From Alphaproteobacteria bacterium (GTDB lineage: Bacteria; Pseudomonadota; Alphaproteobacteria; Sphingomonadales; Sphingomonadaceae): a DNA stretch of 6,331 nucleotides. Under the pieces are notes generated by a model. The model was not told the origin of the DNA, did not search any database, and saw only the letters and a list, made by a program, of their open reading frames with translations. Below, piece after piece: positions 1 to 5,809 of the stretch; the first letter of the stretch is position 1; each line of letters opens with the position of its first letter. Location: contig JAQGLD010000055.1 of the NCBI GenBank assembly GCA_028293055.1, positions 1 through 6,331 of the forward strand, in the 5' to 3' direction. The position numbers and the translations under genes were made by a program.

Positions 1-471
1 CCATTTGCCGTCGTCGGCTTCGATGTAGCCGTGCAGATAAAGGTCGAAAGCGTCCTGGACCGCTGCGCTGTCGACCTTGGCGACCAGCCGGCTCGCCCGG
101 CCGCGCGCGACGCCGTCGAAGCCGGCGCGGTCCCCTGCCGCGGCCAGCTCGGCCGGAGTCTGGCGGCTATGCCTTCCACGACCGCCGCAGACCTGCAGGC
201 CGAGCTCCCCGGCCAGCGGATTGAGGCCGCGCTTGAGCGCCCCGATCACGCTGGTGGTGATCCCCGACGAATGCCAGTCCATCCCCATCGCCGCGCCGAA
301 CGACTGAAACCAGAAGGGGTGGGCGAGCCGCCGCAACAGTTCGTCGCGGCCGTAATGGTGGATGATCGCCTCCGCCATGATCGCGCCGAGCCGCGACATA
401 CGCTGGCCGAGCCAGGCCGGCACCCGCCCGCCATGAAGGGGCAGATCGGCGCTGCCGGTACGATTGGCCAT
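1..471 (-). CDS. DUF763 domain-containing protein, N-terminal part (cut by left window edge)
   Basis: I translated the minus strand from the ATG at 471-469 and it stays open for 157 codons to base 1, so the C-terminal part lies outside the window. The protein opens MANRTGSADLPLHGG, then has PFWFQSFGAAMGMDWHSSG (residues 52-70), ITTSVIGALKRGLNP and a CGGRGRHSRQTP segment, followed by SRLVAKVDSAAVQDAF. This is the characteristic N-terminal run of the DUF763 family, whose members are usually around 400 residues, so more than half is missing here. The start is supported by an AGGGGA Shine-Dalgarno about six bases upstream and by the family's usual N-terminus. No biochemical function is established that I can name; I see no signal peptide or membrane segment in this part, so it is probably cytoplasmic. 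It lies 182 bases downstream of the GST gene on the same strand and could have its own promoter. Family assignment is confident; role is unknown. Confidence 0.9.
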   Translation of the reverse strand, partial: MANRTGSADLPLHGGRVPAWLGQRMSRLGAIMAEAIIHHYGRDELLRRLAHPFWFQSFGAAMGMDWHSSGITTSVIGALKRGLNPLAGELGLQVCGGRGRHSRQTPAELAAAGDRAGFDGVARGRASRLVAKVDSAAVQDAFDLYLHGYIEADDGKW

Positions 472-653
472 GGCGACTCCCCTGGAACGAAGACAGAACG
501 GATTAGCAGCAGCGGCGAACCGGCGCGAGCAGATTCGTGTCTTCGCTCCTCGGCGTCTCACCAGCGCTCATCCGCGTTTCTCACCGCCTAGCCTTAGGCT
601 TCCGGGTTCGGACGTGTCGGCGGTGGGCGCTTCCTGACCCGGCGGGGCAGGCC
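472..653. other. Intergenic spacer between the GST-like gene and the DUF763 gene
   Basis: This 182-base gap separates two minus-strand genes and should hold the end of the ArsR-SRPBCC-GST transcript and the promoter of the DUF763 gene. I find no credible gene in it. The only structure is a short hairpin, GCCTA-GCCT-TAGGC at 586-599, with a 5-bp stem and no T-tract, which is too weak to call a terminator. The 9-mer GCCTTAGGC occurs at 591-599 and again at 651-659, across the GST stop codon. Confidence 0.5.
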
Positions 654-1313
654 TTAGGCCGGCGCCAACTCCGGCGCGTGCGCATCGAAGGCGGCGAGCT
701 GGTCGGCAAGTGCACGCTGGAATGCCGGCCGCGCCTCGCCGCGCGCGACATAGGGCCCAAGCACCGGATCGGCGGTCACGATATCGGTCTGGCGCAGGTT
801 CCGAAGCACCGTGACCATCATCAGATCTCCCGCCGTGAACCGATCCTCCAGCCACTCGCGACCGGCAAGCCGGCGCGCGAGCGAGGCGAGCTTCATCCGG
901 GTGAAGGCTTCCTGTTCGGGCCGGCGCGCTTTCGCCCAGTCCTTTTCGGCGTGGAACAGGTCGATGATGGTCAGGTTGGAGACATGCGGCTCCACGGAGT
1001 TCAGCGCCGCGAACAGCCATTGCGCGCCCTTGGCCCGGCCGACCGGATCGCGCGGCATCAGGCTTTCGGACCTTTCGGCGATAAGCTGGACAATCGCCCC
1101 GCTCTCGAACAGCACCAGCCCGTCTTCCTCGATCGCGGGCACCTGCCCCCACGGCTGGATCTTGCGATAGTCCGCCGAATCCGCCTCGCTCCGCCCAATC
1201 AGTTTGACGTCGTAGGGGATGCCGGCCTCTTCCAGCGCCCAGCGGACTCGGAGGTCGCGGACCAGGCCCTGGGCGAATTCGGGCACCCAGGCGAAGGCAT
1301 AAAGCGTGATCAT
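654..1313 (-). CDS. Glutathione S-transferase-like protein (219 aa)
   Basis: This is a soluble two-domain GST-fold protein of typical family length. Residues 1-80 form the thioredoxin-like domain, with VRWALEEAGIPYDV in helix 1 and strand 2, the cis-proline segment QVPAIEEDG (P59) and the glutathione-binding FESGAI motif (E70, S71). The all-helical C-terminal domain carries the FTAGDL capping box. GSTs conjugate or isomerise electrophilic compounds with glutathione; the substrate here cannot be read. The region between strand 1 and helix 1 is longer than usual (AWVPEFAQGLVRD) and has no obvious catalytic Ser, Tyr or Cys at the standard place, so the chemistry is uncertain. I chose the ATG at 1313-1311 because MITLYAF matches a normal GST beginning and because it overlaps the upstream SRPBCC stop as ATGA, the pattern of translational coupling. 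An upstream in-frame ATG at 1376 lies inside the SRPBCC gene and would add 21 unlikely residues. It is the last gene of the ArsR-led operon. Confidence 0.88.
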   Translation of the reverse strand: MITLYAFAWVPEFAQGLVRDLRVRWALEEAGIPYDVKLIGRSEADSADYRKIQPWGQVPAIEEDGLVLFESGAIVQLIAERSESLMPRDPVGRAKGAQWLFAALNSVEPHVSNLTIIDLFHAEKDWAKARRPEQEAFTRMKLASLARRLAGREWLEDRFTAGDLMMVTVLRNLRQTDIVTADPVLGPYVARGEARPAFQRALADQLAAFDAHAPELAPA

Positions 1314-1813
1314 TCGGACTCTCCCTTTGCTGTGGATTCGAGATAGGCCCGCTGACGGTCGAGCAGCGCGCTCCATCCCGCGACGTGGCTGTCGCGGCGC
1401 TCGACGCTGGCGAACGGACTCTGGTGGAAGGTCTGGATCGTACCGTCATGAGCGTCCACGAAGGTGATCGTCACCAATGTCTCGATGCCGGCCGCGGGAC
1501 CAGAATCCCAGATGAAGGTGGCCGCGATACGTCGGTCGCGCTCGATCTCGGTATAGCGCCCGGACTGCCAATTCTCGCCATGAGCGTCGGAGACGAAGCA
1601 GGCCCGCCAGGCGCCGCCGACTTCGAAGTCATGCTTGAAGTGGGTGGTTCGGCAGCCTTTCGGGGCCCACCAGTTGATCCTGTGAACCTCGTCCTCCCAC
1701 ATCCGGAAGACCAGGGATCGCGGAGCGTCGAAGAAGCGGACGATCAGCAGCTCGTCGTCCCTGAGCGGCATACCCGGATCGACTGCGCCGCGCGGATCAG
1801 TTCTTGCGTCCAT
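1310..1813 (-). CDS. SRPBCC / AHSA1-like domain protein (167 aa), first copy
   Basis: A single START/Bet v1-like (SRPBCC) domain of the AHSA1-related type common beside ArsR repressors. Landmarks are the DAPRSLVFRMW strand-helix segment (29-39), INWWAPKG with WWAP at 48-51, a FEVGGAW turn, SGRYTEIERDRRI and a C-terminal helix beginning GWSALLDRQRAYLES. The fold makes a deep hydrophobic pocket, and family members bind or process small hydrophobic ligands; despite the family name there is no evidence of a link to Hsp90 here. It has no signal peptide. The ATG at 1813-1811 has AAGGGGA just upstream and lies 17 bases inside the 3' end of the ArsR gene; the stop overlaps the GST start. The ordered overlaps imply one transcript, repressed by the ArsR protein. 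Residues 1-20 before the domain are probably disordered, and a later start at M15 is possible. Ligand unknown. Confidence 0.87.
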   Translation of the reverse strand: MDARTDPRGAVDPGMPLRDDELLIVRFFDAPRSLVFRMWEDEVHRINWWAPKGCRTTHFKHDFEVGGAWRACFVSDAHGENWQSGRYTEIERDRRIAATFIWDSGPAAGIETLVTITFVDAHDGTIQTFHQSPFASVERRDSHVAGWSALLDRQRAYLESTAKGESE

Positions 1814-2150
1814 CGGGATCCCCTTTCGTAAGCCTGGACAGATAGGAATCCATCCTGTCGAAGCTGCCCTCCCAAAAGTCCCGATACTGGGCCAGCCAGG
1901 CATCGAGCGCCTTGAGCGGCGCAGGCTCCAGCCGGCACGGCCGCCACTGCGCGGACCGGCCCCGGGTGATCAGCCCGGCGGCTTCGAGCACCTTCAGATG
2001 GCGCGAAATGGCCGGAAGGCTGATTCCGAACGGTTCGGCGATCTCGTTCACATTCGCCTCGCTCCGGCTCAGGCGGGCCAGGATCGCGCGCCGGGTCGGA
2101 TCCGCCAAGGCTGAAAGCGTCGCGCTCAGCGGGTCGTGGACACTCGACAT
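1797..2150 (-). CDS. ArsR-family winged-helix transcriptional repressor (117 aa), first copy
   Basis: A small ArsR/SmtB-type DNA-binding protein. It has LSALADPTRRAILARL (12-27), the recognition-helix stretch ISLPAISRHLKVLEAAGL (43-60), a wing around RSAQWRPCRLEP, and a C-terminal dimerisation helix (DAWLAQYRDFWE). It lacks the ELCVCD-type metal-binding motif of ArsR and SmtB and has one cysteine, C72, so metal sensing is not supported; a redox or ligand signal is an inference. The ATG at 2150-2148 is chosen because an AGGTG ribosome-binding site lies six bases upstream and because it puts ADPTRR at residues 16-21, exactly as in the second copy at 5462. An upstream ATG at 2237 lies within the TTAAC operator region and is unlikely. 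It heads the ArsR-SRPBCC-GST operon and probably represses itself through the palindromic sites at 2213-2248, possibly together with the divergent transporter gene. Confidence 0.9.
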   Translation of the reverse strand: MSSVHDPLSATLSALADPTRRAILARLSRSEANVNEIAEPFGISLPAISRHLKVLEAAGLITRGRSAQWRPCRLEPAPLKALDAWLAQYRDFWEGSFDRMDSYLSRLTKGDPDGRKN

Positions 2151-2357
2151 CTTGTTCACCTTCGAGCTTCGGTCCGCGGCCTCTGCGTCATGACGGTCCT
2201 CGCGGAAACTAGATTTAACCGAATCGTTAATTAACATCTCCGTTAAATACAGTTTTGGAGGGTGAAGTCAAGCGTAACGGCCGCCGGCGGCGAGGAACCA
2301 GCTTGTCTGGGCGCGCGGCGCTTGCCGCTGCCGCGAGGGCGTGCGACGCTGCAGGCG
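2151..2357. promoter_or_regulatory. Divergent intergenic region between the ArsR operon and the POT-type transporter
   Basis: The region should hold promoters for both directions. It contains the TTAAC operator block, the ArsR ribosome-binding site (AGGTG near 2157-2161) and, on the plus strand, a GGAGG at 2257-2261. That GGAGG abuts an in-frame GTG at 2262, too close to serve it normally. The stretch 2262-2357 is open in the transporter frame but encodes a low-complexity, Arg/Ala-rich extension with no transporter character, so I treat it as leader. The leader length and true start remain uncertain. Confidence 0.5.
2213..2248. promoter_or_regulatory. Candidate ArsR operator: two adjacent TTAAC-N6-GTTAA sites in a 36-bp palindrome
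   Basis: Two 16-bp inverted repeats, TTAAC-N6-GTTAA at 2215-2230 and 2231-2246, sit directly end to end. The whole block from ATTTAAC (2213-2219) to GTTAAAT (2242-2248) is symmetric about one point, 2230/2231, where GTTAATTAAC forms a perfect 10-bp palindrome; 14 of 18 positions in the half-arms match by hand. It lies 63 bases upstream of the ArsR start and about 110 bases upstream of the transporter start, in an AT-rich island in a GC-rich region. This fits a double dimer site for the adjacent repressor, which is inference. I could not place the -35 and -10 boxes convincingly, though they probably overlap this block. Confidence 0.6.
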
Positions 2358-3731
2358 ATGAGCGATCTCGCGGCGATTCCGGCCGACATCGCGCCGCGGC
2401 GCGACGCGTTCGGCCAGCCGCGCGGGCTATGGGTGCTGGCGGGCACCGAGCTTTGGGAGCGAATCTCCTTTCACGGCATGCAGGCCTTGCTCGTCCTCTA
2501 CATGGTCGGCGCGCTGCTGCTTCCGGGTCATGTCGAGCATGTCGCCGGCTTTGCCGCCTACCGCTTCGGGCTGGAGACCTTCACGGGTCCGCTTTCGGTG
2601 CAGGCGCTCGCGGCCCAGACCTTCGGATTCTATGTCGGCCTGGTCTATTTTACGCCGGTGCTCGGCGGCGCGATCGGAGATCGGCTGATCGGGCGTCGCG
2701 CCGCGGTCGTGCTCGGCGGCAGCCTCATGACCGCCGGCCATTTCGCGCTCGCCTTCGACCGCTCCTTCCTGATCGCGTTGGCCTTGCTGATGTGCGGCGC
2801 AGGCCTGCTGCGTGGCAACCTCTCGGCCCAGGTGAAGTCGCTCTATCCCGACGGAGACCGGCGCGAGGCCGATGCCTTCCAGCTTTATTATGTCGCGATC
2901 AACATCGGCGCCTTCCTCGCGCCGATCATCACCGGAGCGCTCGCCCTCTTCTACGGCTGGCATTTCGGCTTCGCCTTTGCCGGGTTCGGAATGCTGATCG
3001 GCCTGTGCATCTATATCGTCGGCGCATCTTGGCTCCCGCCCGAACCGGTGCGCAAGGCGCGGACCGTACGCGCGAAGCTGACCGCGGCGGAGCGCAGGCG
3101 AGTCCTTGGCCTCGCCTTGATCTGCCCCTTCATGATCTGCTTCTGGATCGCCCAGACGCAGGTGTGGAACGTCTACAATCTGTGGGTGCGCGACCATGTC
3201 GAGCTCGGCATCGGACGCTTCCAGGTGCCGGTTCCGTGGCTGCAGGCCCTGGACGGAGTCTCGCCGATCCTGGTCATGCCGATCTTCCTCGCCTTGTGGC
3301 GACGCCAGGCCAGGATGGGGCGCGAGCCCGACGATCTCGGCAAGATCGGCATCGGCTTCCTGATCTTCGGCGCCGCTACCCTGTGGCTCGCCGGCGCCGA
3401 CTGGGTTGCCGGAACCGACGGCCGGGCGCCGTTGCTCTGGGCGGTGGTCTTCCATCTCGTCTCGAACAGCGGCTGGCTCTACACGGTGCCGATCGCTCTC
3501 GCCCTGTTCGCGACCCGGGCGCCGGAATCGATGCGCGGCATGATGATCGGCGCCAATTCGCTGAGTGTCTTCGTCGGCAGCGTGATCTCGGGCCGGATCG
3601 GCGGCCTTTACGAGCAAGTCAGCGCCCCCGCCTTCTGGAGCCTCCACGCCGCGATCGTCGGGGGTGGCGGGGTGGCGTTGCTGCTGTTCAGCCGGAGCTT
3701 GAGGCGGCTATTTGCATCAGGGGCGGAGTAG
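2358..3731 (+). CDS. POT/PTR2-family (MFS) transporter, divergent type (457 aa)
   Basis: An integral inner-membrane protein with about twelve hydrophobic segments, in the proton-coupled oligopeptide transporter branch of the MFS. Family marks are the ExxER motif in helix 1 (E31, E34, R35), the first PTR2 signature region LGGAIGDRLIGRR (102-114), and the second signature FQLYYVAINIGAFLAP (174-189). POT proteins import di- and tripeptides or related compounds with protons. Several canonical features differ. The tyrosine pair after ExxER is F38-H39; the LFKPN lysine position reads LLRGN (R152); the helix 10 glutamate expected before the SPxG-like turn appears to be tryptophan (GWLYTVP). The loop between helices 6 and 7 is only about 22 residues, leaving no room for the extra HA/HB helix pair usual in bacterial POTs. 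The substrate may therefore not be an ordinary peptide. I chose ATG 2358 because family homology begins shortly after it (FGQPRGLWVLAGTE), although its ribosome-binding site is weak; a GTG at 2262 would add 32 residues. It is divergent from the ArsR operon and convergent with guaA. Confidence 0.85.
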   Translation: MSDLAAIPADIAPRRDAFGQPRGLWVLAGTELWERISFHGMQALLVLYMVGALLLPGHVEHVAGFAAYRFGLETFTGPLSVQALAAQTFGFYVGLVYFTPVLGGAIGDRLIGRRAAVVLGGSLMTAGHFALAFDRSFLIALALLMCGAGLLRGNLSAQVKSLYPDGDRREADAFQLYYVAINIGAFLAPIITGALALFYGWHFGFAFAGFGMLIGLCIYIVGASWLPPEPVRKARTVRAKLTAAERRRVLGLALICPFMICFWIAQTQVWNVYNLWVRDHVELGIGRFQVPVPWLQALDGVSPILVMPIFLALWRRQARMGREPDDLGKIGIGFLIFGAATLWLAGADWVAGTDGRAPLLWAVVFHLVSNSGWLYTVPIALALFATRAPESMRGMMIGANSLSVFVGSVISGRIGGLYEQVSAPAFWSLHAAIVGGGGVALLLFSRSLRRLFASGAE

Positions 3732-3770
3732 GCAGGTTGATCAGCCGCGTCGCCTCGCTTGCGGAGCGAT

Positions 3771-3810
3771 GATCCGGGCCGGACATCCCCCCGGATGTCC
3801 GCCCCGGATC
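3771..3810. terminator. Long hairpin between convergent transporter and guaA genes, candidate bidirectional terminator
   Basis: The inner stem GGACATCC (3781-3788) pairs perfectly with GGATGTCC (3793-3800) across a CCCC loop, and the outer stem GATCCGGG (3771-3778) pairs with CCCGGATC (3803-3810). Only one position, 3779 against 3802, is mismatched, giving an almost unbroken stem of about 18 bp. It sits 39 bases after the transporter stop and its right arm covers two bases of the guaA stop codon (3809-3811). No T-tract follows on either strand, so it may work as an mRNA-stabilising 3' structure or an imperfect terminator instead. Confidence 0.6.
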
Positions 3811-5368
3811 ATTCCCACTCGATCGTGCCCGGCGGCTTCGAGGTATAATCGTAGACCACTCGGTTGATCCCGCGCACCTCGTTAATGATCCGGGTGGCGA
3901 CGCGGCTGAGGAAATTGGCATCGAACGGGAAGATATCGGCGGTCATGCCGTCGGTCGAGGTCACCGCGCGCAACGCGCAGACATGGTCGTAGGTGCGCGC
4001 GTCGCCCATCACTCCGACCGTCTTGACCGGGAGCAGCACCGCGAAGGCCTGCCAGATCGCGTCGTAGAGGCCGGCGGTCCGGATCTCCTCGAGATAGATG
4101 GCGTCTGCCTTGCGCAGGATCTCGCAGCCCTCGCGGGTGACCTCGCCGGGAATGCGGATGGCCAGCCCCGGGCCTGGGAAGGGATGGCGGCCAACGAAGG
4201 CGTCGGGCAGGCCGAGCTCGCGTCCGAGCGCTCGAACCTCGTCCTTGAACAATTCGCGCAACGGCTCGACCAGCTTCATGTTCATCCGCTCGGGCAGGCC
4301 GCCGACATTGTGGTGGCTCTTGATCGTCACCGAGGGGCCGCCGGTGAAGCTGACGCTTTCGATCACATCCGGATAGAGCGTCCCCTGGGCGAGGAAATCG
4401 GCGCCGCCGACCTTGCGCGCCTCAGTCTCGAAAATGTCGATGAAGGCGCCGCCGATATATTTGCGCTTGGCTTCCGGATCGGTGAGTCCTGCGAGGCCCG
4501 AGAGGAACTGGGCCTCCGCGTCGACATGGACGAGCGGGATATTGTAGGAATTGCGGAACAGACTGACGACCTGCTCCGCCTCGCCGAGCCGCATCAATCC
4601 ATGATCGACGAACACGCAGGTGAGCTGGCTTCCGATCGCCTCGTGGATCAGCACCGCCGCCACCGCGCTGTCGACTCCCCCGGAAAGGCCGCAAATCACC
4701 CTGCCCGAACCGACCTGCTCGCGTATCTCGGCGATCTTGGCGGCTCTGAACTCGGCCATCGTCCAGTCGCCGGGCAGGCCGCAGACATGGCGGACGAAAT
4801 TGGCGAGCAACTTGCCGCCATCCGGGGTGTGGACGACCTCCGGGTGGAACATCAGGCTGTAGAATCGCCGCGCCTCGTCGACCGCGATCGCATAAGGCGC
4901 GCCTTCCGACTGTGCGACGACATGAAAGCCGTCGGGCAGCTGCTCGACCCGGTCGCCATGACTCATCCAGACCTGATGCCGTTCGCCGGTCTTCCACAGG
5001 CCGTCGAACAATCCGGTCTCGCCGACGATTTCGATGAAGGCGCGGCCGAACTCGCGGCTCTCCGAAGGCGCGACGACGCCGCCCAGTTGATGGGCCATGG
5101 TCTGCTGGCCGTAGCAGATGCCGAGGATGGGCACACCGGCTTCGAAGATATGCTGGGGCGCGCGCGGGCTGTCTTCCCAAGTCACCGAGGAGGGCCCGCC
5201 CGAGAGGATGATCCCCTTGGGTTTCAGCCGTTCGAACGCCTCGTCGGCGGCGTTGAACGGTGCGATCTCGCTATACACGCCCGCCTCGCGCACCCGCCGG
5301 GCGATGAGCTGCGTGACCTGACTTCCGAAGTCGACGATCAGGATGGTGTCGGAGGGCTGGAGGCTCAT
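3809..5368 (-). CDS. guaA: GMP synthase (glutamine-hydrolysing), full length (519 aa)
   Basis: Catalyses the last step of GMP synthesis in the cytoplasm: XMP plus ATP and glutamine-derived ammonia gives GMP. The N-terminal class I glutamine amidotransferase domain (about 7-200) has [16 protein letters not shown], the nucleophile in GICYGQQ (C85) and the catalytic pair in FHPEVVHT (H175, E177). The ATP-pyrophosphatase domain follows, with the P-loop SGGVDS at 229-234, and then the C-terminal dimerisation domain with [15 protein letters not shown] and the family-typical end PPGTIEWE. All key residues are present and the length is normal, so it is intact and almost certainly functional. The ATG at 5368-5366 agrees with the usual short N-terminus; no clear Shine-Dalgarno precedes it. 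The upstream neighbour is the divergent second ArsR gene across 93 bases, and the downstream neighbour is the convergent transporter. No riboswitch or purine operator could be recognised. Confidence 0.98.
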   Translation of the reverse strand: MSLQPSDTILIVDFGSQVTQLIARRVREAGVYSEIAPFNAADEAFERLKPKGIILSGGPSSVTWEDSPRAPQHIFEAGVPILGICYGQQTMAHQLGGVVAPSESREFGRAFIEIVGETGLFDGLWKTGERHQVWMSHGDRVEQLPDGFHVVAQSEGAPYAIAVDEARRFYSLMFHPEVVHTPDGGKLLANFVRHVCGLPGDWTMAEFRAAKIAEIREQVGSGRVICGLSGGVDSAVAAVLIHEAIGSQLTCVFVDHGLMRLGEAEQVVSLFRNSYNIPLVHVDAEAQFLSGLAGLTDPEAKRKYIGGAFIDIFETEARKVGGADFLAQGTLYPDVIESVSFTGGPSVTIKSHHNVGGLPERMNMKLVEPLRELFKDEVRALGRELGLPDAFVGRHPFPGPGLAIRIPGEVTREGCEILRKADAIYLEEIRTAGLYDAIWQAFAVLLPVKTVGVMGDARTYDHVCALRAVTSTDGMTADIFPFDANFLSRVATRIINEVRGINRVVYDYTSKPPGTIEWE

Positions 5369-5461
5369 GGCCGGCCGATAGTCAGCGGCAGTTGGCGTGT
5401 AAAGTTAAGCGAGTCGTGAACTATTGCTTGCGGCGGGGGCGAGGGCGCGATACTTAACCCT
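5369..5461. promoter_or_regulatory. Divergent guaA / second arsR promoter region with TTAAC elements
   Basis: This 93-base gap must hold both promoters. It has an AGTTAA...TGAACT imperfect inverted repeat at 5403-5422, a TTAAC at 5454-5458, and another TTAAC at 5466-5470 just inside the ArsR coding start, a 12-base direct spacing. These resemble the half-sites upstream of the first ArsR gene but are less regular. On the plus strand GATACT (5449-5454) could be a -10 box for the second ArsR gene, with TTGCTT (5424-5429, 19-base spacer) or TTGCGG (5428-5433, 15-base spacer) as poor -35 candidates. Promoter assignment is tentative. Confidence 0.4.
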
Positions 5462-5809
5462 GTGCTTAACCAATCCGCCCGCCTCGATCTCGCGTTCCAG
5501 GCCCTCGCCGACCCGACGCGGCGGGGCATGCTGGCGCGGCTGAGCCAAGGTCCGGCGAGCGTGTCCGAGCTGGCCCGGCCGCTGCCGATCAGCCTTCCCG
5601 CGGTGCTCCAGCACCTCCAGGCGCTGGAGGCGAGCGGGTTGGTCAGCTCTGAGAAAAAGGGACGGATTCGCACCTGCCGGATCGTGCCCGAGGCGCTTGG
5701 GCTCGCCGAGACCTGGATTTCTGAGCAGCGCGCCTTGTGGGCGGCGCGGCTCGACCGCTTCGACGAGCATGTGATGAGACTGAAGCAAGAAGGGAAAGAC
5801 AATGGCTGA
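5462..5809 (+). CDS. ArsR-family winged-helix transcriptional repressor (115 aa), second copy
   Basis: A paralogue of the repressor at 2150-1797; about 40 of 90 aligned residues agree by hand. It has FQALADPTRRGMLARL (12-27), the recognition helix ISLPAVLQHLQALEASGL (43-60), a basic wing EKKGRIRTCR ending at C72-R73, and a C-terminal helix WISEQRALWAARLDRFDEHV. It has no CxC-type metal motif and only the single cysteine C72, in the same position as the first copy. The start is the GTG at 5462: it puts ADPTRR at residues 16-21 as in the paralogue, no earlier in-frame start exists nearby, and the next in-frame Met (residue 23) falls within the domain. There is no Shine-Dalgarno; a possible -10 box ends eight bases before the GTG, so the mRNA may be leaderless. 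It overlaps the following SRPBCC gene by 8 bases and probably controls its own operon, perhaps also affecting the guaA promoter. Confidence 0.88.
   Translation: MLNQSARLDLAFQALADPTRRGMLARLSQGPASVSELARPLPISLPAVLQHLQALEASGLVSSEKKGRIRTCRIVPEALGLAETWISEQRALWAARLDRFDEHVMRLKQEGKDNG

Noticed and set aside
586..599. Short hairpin downstream of the GST gene as an intrinsic terminator
   Set aside because: The stem is only 5 bp and no T-run follows in the direction of transcription.
537..1449. Long plus- and minus-strand frames (269 and 293 codons) overlapping the GST gene
   Set aside because: Both are shadows of the GST and SRPBCC genes, with composition typical of out-of-frame GC-rich sequence.
1310..1813. 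Hsp90 co-chaperone function for the SRPBCC protein on the basis of AHSA1 similarity
   Set aside because: The bacterial members next to ArsR genes share only the fold; nothing in the sequence or context points to Hsp90.
1797..2150. Metal-sensing (arsenic or zinc) function for the first ArsR protein
   Set aside because: The cysteine-rich ELCVCD-type motif and other clustered metal ligands are absent; only one cysteine is present.
2262..2357. An in-frame 32-residue N-terminal extension of the transporter starting at GTG 2262
   Set aside because: Shine-Dalgarno-like GGAGG directly abuts the GTG, and the extension does not resemble POT N-termini. It cannot be excluded without start mapping.
2427..3647. 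A 406-codon minus-strand open frame opposite the transporter
   Set aside because: Highly charged, low-complexity translation with no recognisable family, while the plus strand encodes clear membrane helices and PTR2 signatures.
2255..3772. A 505-codon plus-strand frame starting at a TTG after the TTAAC block
   Set aside because: It is another frame over the transporter and translates to an Arg/Ala-rich sequence with no membrane segments. The GGAGG nearby at 2257-2261 overlaps this TTG frame's own coding start and cannot serve it.
3983..5419. A 478-codon plus-strand open frame antisense to guaA
   Set aside because: It mirrors the whole of guaA, whose catalytic residues are all intact. Its translation is Asp/Arg/Ala/Leu-rich without domains; such frames are common opposite GC-rich genes.
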